The notes under the pieces were generated by a model. That model was not told the DNA's origin. It did no database searches and worked only from the letters and a program-made list of their open reading frames with translations. Made by a program: the position numbers and the translations under genes. From assembly GCF_005876985.1 (NCBI RefSeq), contig NZ_VAHD01000003.1, positions 248,001 to 312,000 of the forward strand: 64,000 nt of DNA. Reading direction: 5' to 3'. This DNA is from Rhodoferax bucti (GTDB lineage: Bacteria > Pseudomonadota > Gammaproteobacteria > Burkholderiales > Burkholderiaceae_C). Below are positions 62,970-64,000 of this stretch, piece after piece (positions within the stretch are counted from its first letter, which is position 1; each line of letters opens with the position of its first letter).

Positions 62970-63914
62970 TCAGTCATAAAGAACTGCCGCAATCTTGGCG
63001 TCCTTCATGTTGGTCTTGTCGTAATAGTAAAAACCGGTGTCGATGATTTTGGGCAACTTCTCACCCTTCAAAGCCTTCACAGCCGCTTCCACCGTCTTGT
63101 AGCCAATGCCCACAGGGTTTTGGGTGATAGCGCCGGCAATCGTGCCGTCGTTGATCATGTCCTTCTGCGCCTTGCCGGAGTCAAAGCCGATGATGACCAC
63201 ACCACTCTTCTTGGCTTCTTTCAAGCCCTTGCCGGCGCCGATGGCAGAACCTTCGTTAGTGCCGAAGATGCCTTTGAGCTTGGGGTAGGCCTGTGTCAGT
63301 GTCTTGGCAATTTCAGCCGACTTCAGGTGGTCACCGCCACCGTACTGGATGTCCACCACCTTGATTTTGGGGTACTTGGCCTTGATCTGGTCCACGAAGC
63401 CGTCGCGGCGGCCAGTGCCGGTAGTGCTGGTCTGGTCGTGCCCGATGACGGCCACTTCACCCTCACCACCAATTTTTTCGGCCATCTTGTCGGCGGCCAA
63501 CGCAGCTGCCGCTTTGCTGTCGGTCTGCGCAGTAGTCAACACAATGTCACTGTCCACACCGGAGTCAAACGCAATCACGGGAATCTTGGCGGCCTGGGCT
63601 TTTTTGAGCAAAGGGATGGCAGCCTTGCTATCGAGCGCGGCAAAGCCAATCGCAGCAGGCTTCTTGGCCAATGCGGCAGACAGCATGTCGATCTGTTTGT
63701 CCACTTGCTGTTCGGTTTCGGGACCTTCAAAAGTCACCTTGACCTTGTAGTCCTTGGCAGCCTGGTCTGCACCTTGTTTTACGGCTTGCCAAAACTGGTG
63801 CTGGAAGCCTTTGGAAATCAGGGGAATATAGATTTCCTGGGCGGTAGCGAAGCTGGAAAAGCCAGCCAGTGCGAGGCCGGCAGTCAGTGCCAGCAATTGA
63901 CGTTTTGCATTCAT
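62970..63914 (-). CDS. Sugar ABC transporter periplasmic binding protein (RbsB-like)
   Basis: A 314-residue type I periplasmic binding protein of the ribose/galactose family. A signal peptide (MNAKRQLLALTAGLALAGFS, cleaving near ATAQE) precedes YIPLISKGFQHQFWQAVKQG. VIAFDSGVDSDIVLTTAQTD, GTGRRDGFVDQIKAKYP and FGTNEGSAIGAGKGLKEA are typical. AGGAGA precedes ATG 63914. It stands upstream of the fucose catabolic genes, so it probably binds L-fucose or a related sugar. The permease and ATPase should lie beyond the right edge. Confidence 0.9.
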   Translation of the reverse strand: MNAKRQLLALTAGLALAGFSSFATAQEIYIPLISKGFQHQFWQAVKQGADQAAKDYKVKVTFEGPETEQQVDKQIDMLSAALAKKPAAIGFAALDSKAAIPLLKKAQAAKIPVIAFDSGVDSDIVLTTAQTDSKAAAALAADKMAEKIGGEGEVAVIGHDQTSTTGTGRRDGFVDQIKAKYPKIKVVDIQYGGGDHLKSAEIAKTLTQAYPKLKGIFGTNEGSAIGAGKGLKEAKKSGVVIIGFDSGKAQKDMINDGTIAGAITQNPVGIGYKTVEAAVKALKGEKLPKIIDTGFYYYDKTNMKDAKIAAVLYD

Positions 63915-64000
63915 GGTTTGTCTCCTGATGGATAGGTTTGTTGCTCTCAAAGGAATCACGAAAAGCTCAAAGTGAAGGTGGCGTATGCGGCGGCCTGGTC

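Noticed and set aside
63955..64000. Possible C-terminal tail of another minus-strand gene (DQAAAYATFTLSFS then stop)
   Set aside because: Only 14 codons are visible; this is too short to support a gene, and other frames are also open.

Overview
The window is a 64 kb piece of a GC-rich betaproteobacterial chromosome, most likely from the Comamonadaceae (a Rhodoferax/Curvibacter/Polaromonas-like genome). This rests on the rimP-nusA-infB order, the pepA-holC-DUF2486 order, a yejABEF importer, a TSUP-cysI-DUF934-cysHDN sulfate cluster, and short interspersed repeats that I associate with this family. It looks like ordinary core chromosome: I see no phage, transposase, conjugation gene or CRISPR array. 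Gene density is high and no gene-free stretch exceeds 300 bases.

Layout. 1-3.4 kb (minus): 5' part of infB, then nusA and rimP, with a terminator-like hairpin in the rimP leader. 3.5-8.9 kb (minus): the yejABEF peptide importer. 9-13.8 kb: fabI, a large Orn/Lys/Arg decarboxylase, an NfeD/SPFH membrane pair and tRNA-Ser(GGA). 13.9-16.1 kb (minus): a DUF2486-like protein, holC and pepA. 16.1-19.7 kb (plus): lptF, lptG, a short sirohydrochlorin chelatase and cysB. 19.9-23 kb: a methionine-type aminotransferase, a PQQ sugar dehydrogenase and an unknown protein. 23-27.3 kb (minus): an oversized hrpA helicase carrying five in-frame repeat insertions. 27.4-32.3 kb: argA, dsbB, yggX, a shortened mnmC and an uncharacterised protein.

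32.3-42 kb is a nucleoside-salvage region. A BMP-type ABC importer (binding protein, ATPase, two permeases), psuK and psuG run on the minus strand. Ribokinase, a nucleoside hydrolase and a 2-oxoglutarate/Fe(II)-type oxygenase run divergently on the plus strand. Together they should import nucleosides, including pseudouridine, and split them into base and ribose 5-phosphate. 42-45.2 kb (minus): a membrane histidine kinase and an FAD amine-oxidase/phytoene-desaturase-like enzyme. 45.3-53 kb (plus): assimilatory sulfate reduction through APS (TSUP permease, cysI, DUF934, cysH, cysD, cysN), then a 7Fe ferredoxin and a ferredoxin-NADP reductase that could supply electrons. cysB and the chelatase, which is needed for CysI's siroheme, lie about 27 kb upstream.

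53.1-56.1 kb: tRNA-Asn, then a J-domain protein followed by three uncharacterised genes in one apparent operon. 56.2-58.6 kb: a GEMM/c-di-GMP-I-type riboswitch in front of a sedolisin-like secreted lipoprotein with Ig-like repeats. 58.6-63.9 kb (minus): a non-phosphorylative L-fucose pathway (mutarotase, SDR, fuconolactonase, fuconate dehydratase, FAH hydrolase) and a sugar-binding protein.

The least expected structure is the set of small repeats. Family A (seven copies, five inside genes) is about 35 bp and built around ATAGCTGCTTGCGCA...GGGCGCTAG. Family B (three copies, all in hrpA) has a 44-nt core flanked by inverted arms whose outer sequence differs from copy to copy. Family C (three GC-rich hairpin clusters) includes one copy inside the hrpA helicase core. 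Several of these have been absorbed into reading frames without breaking them.
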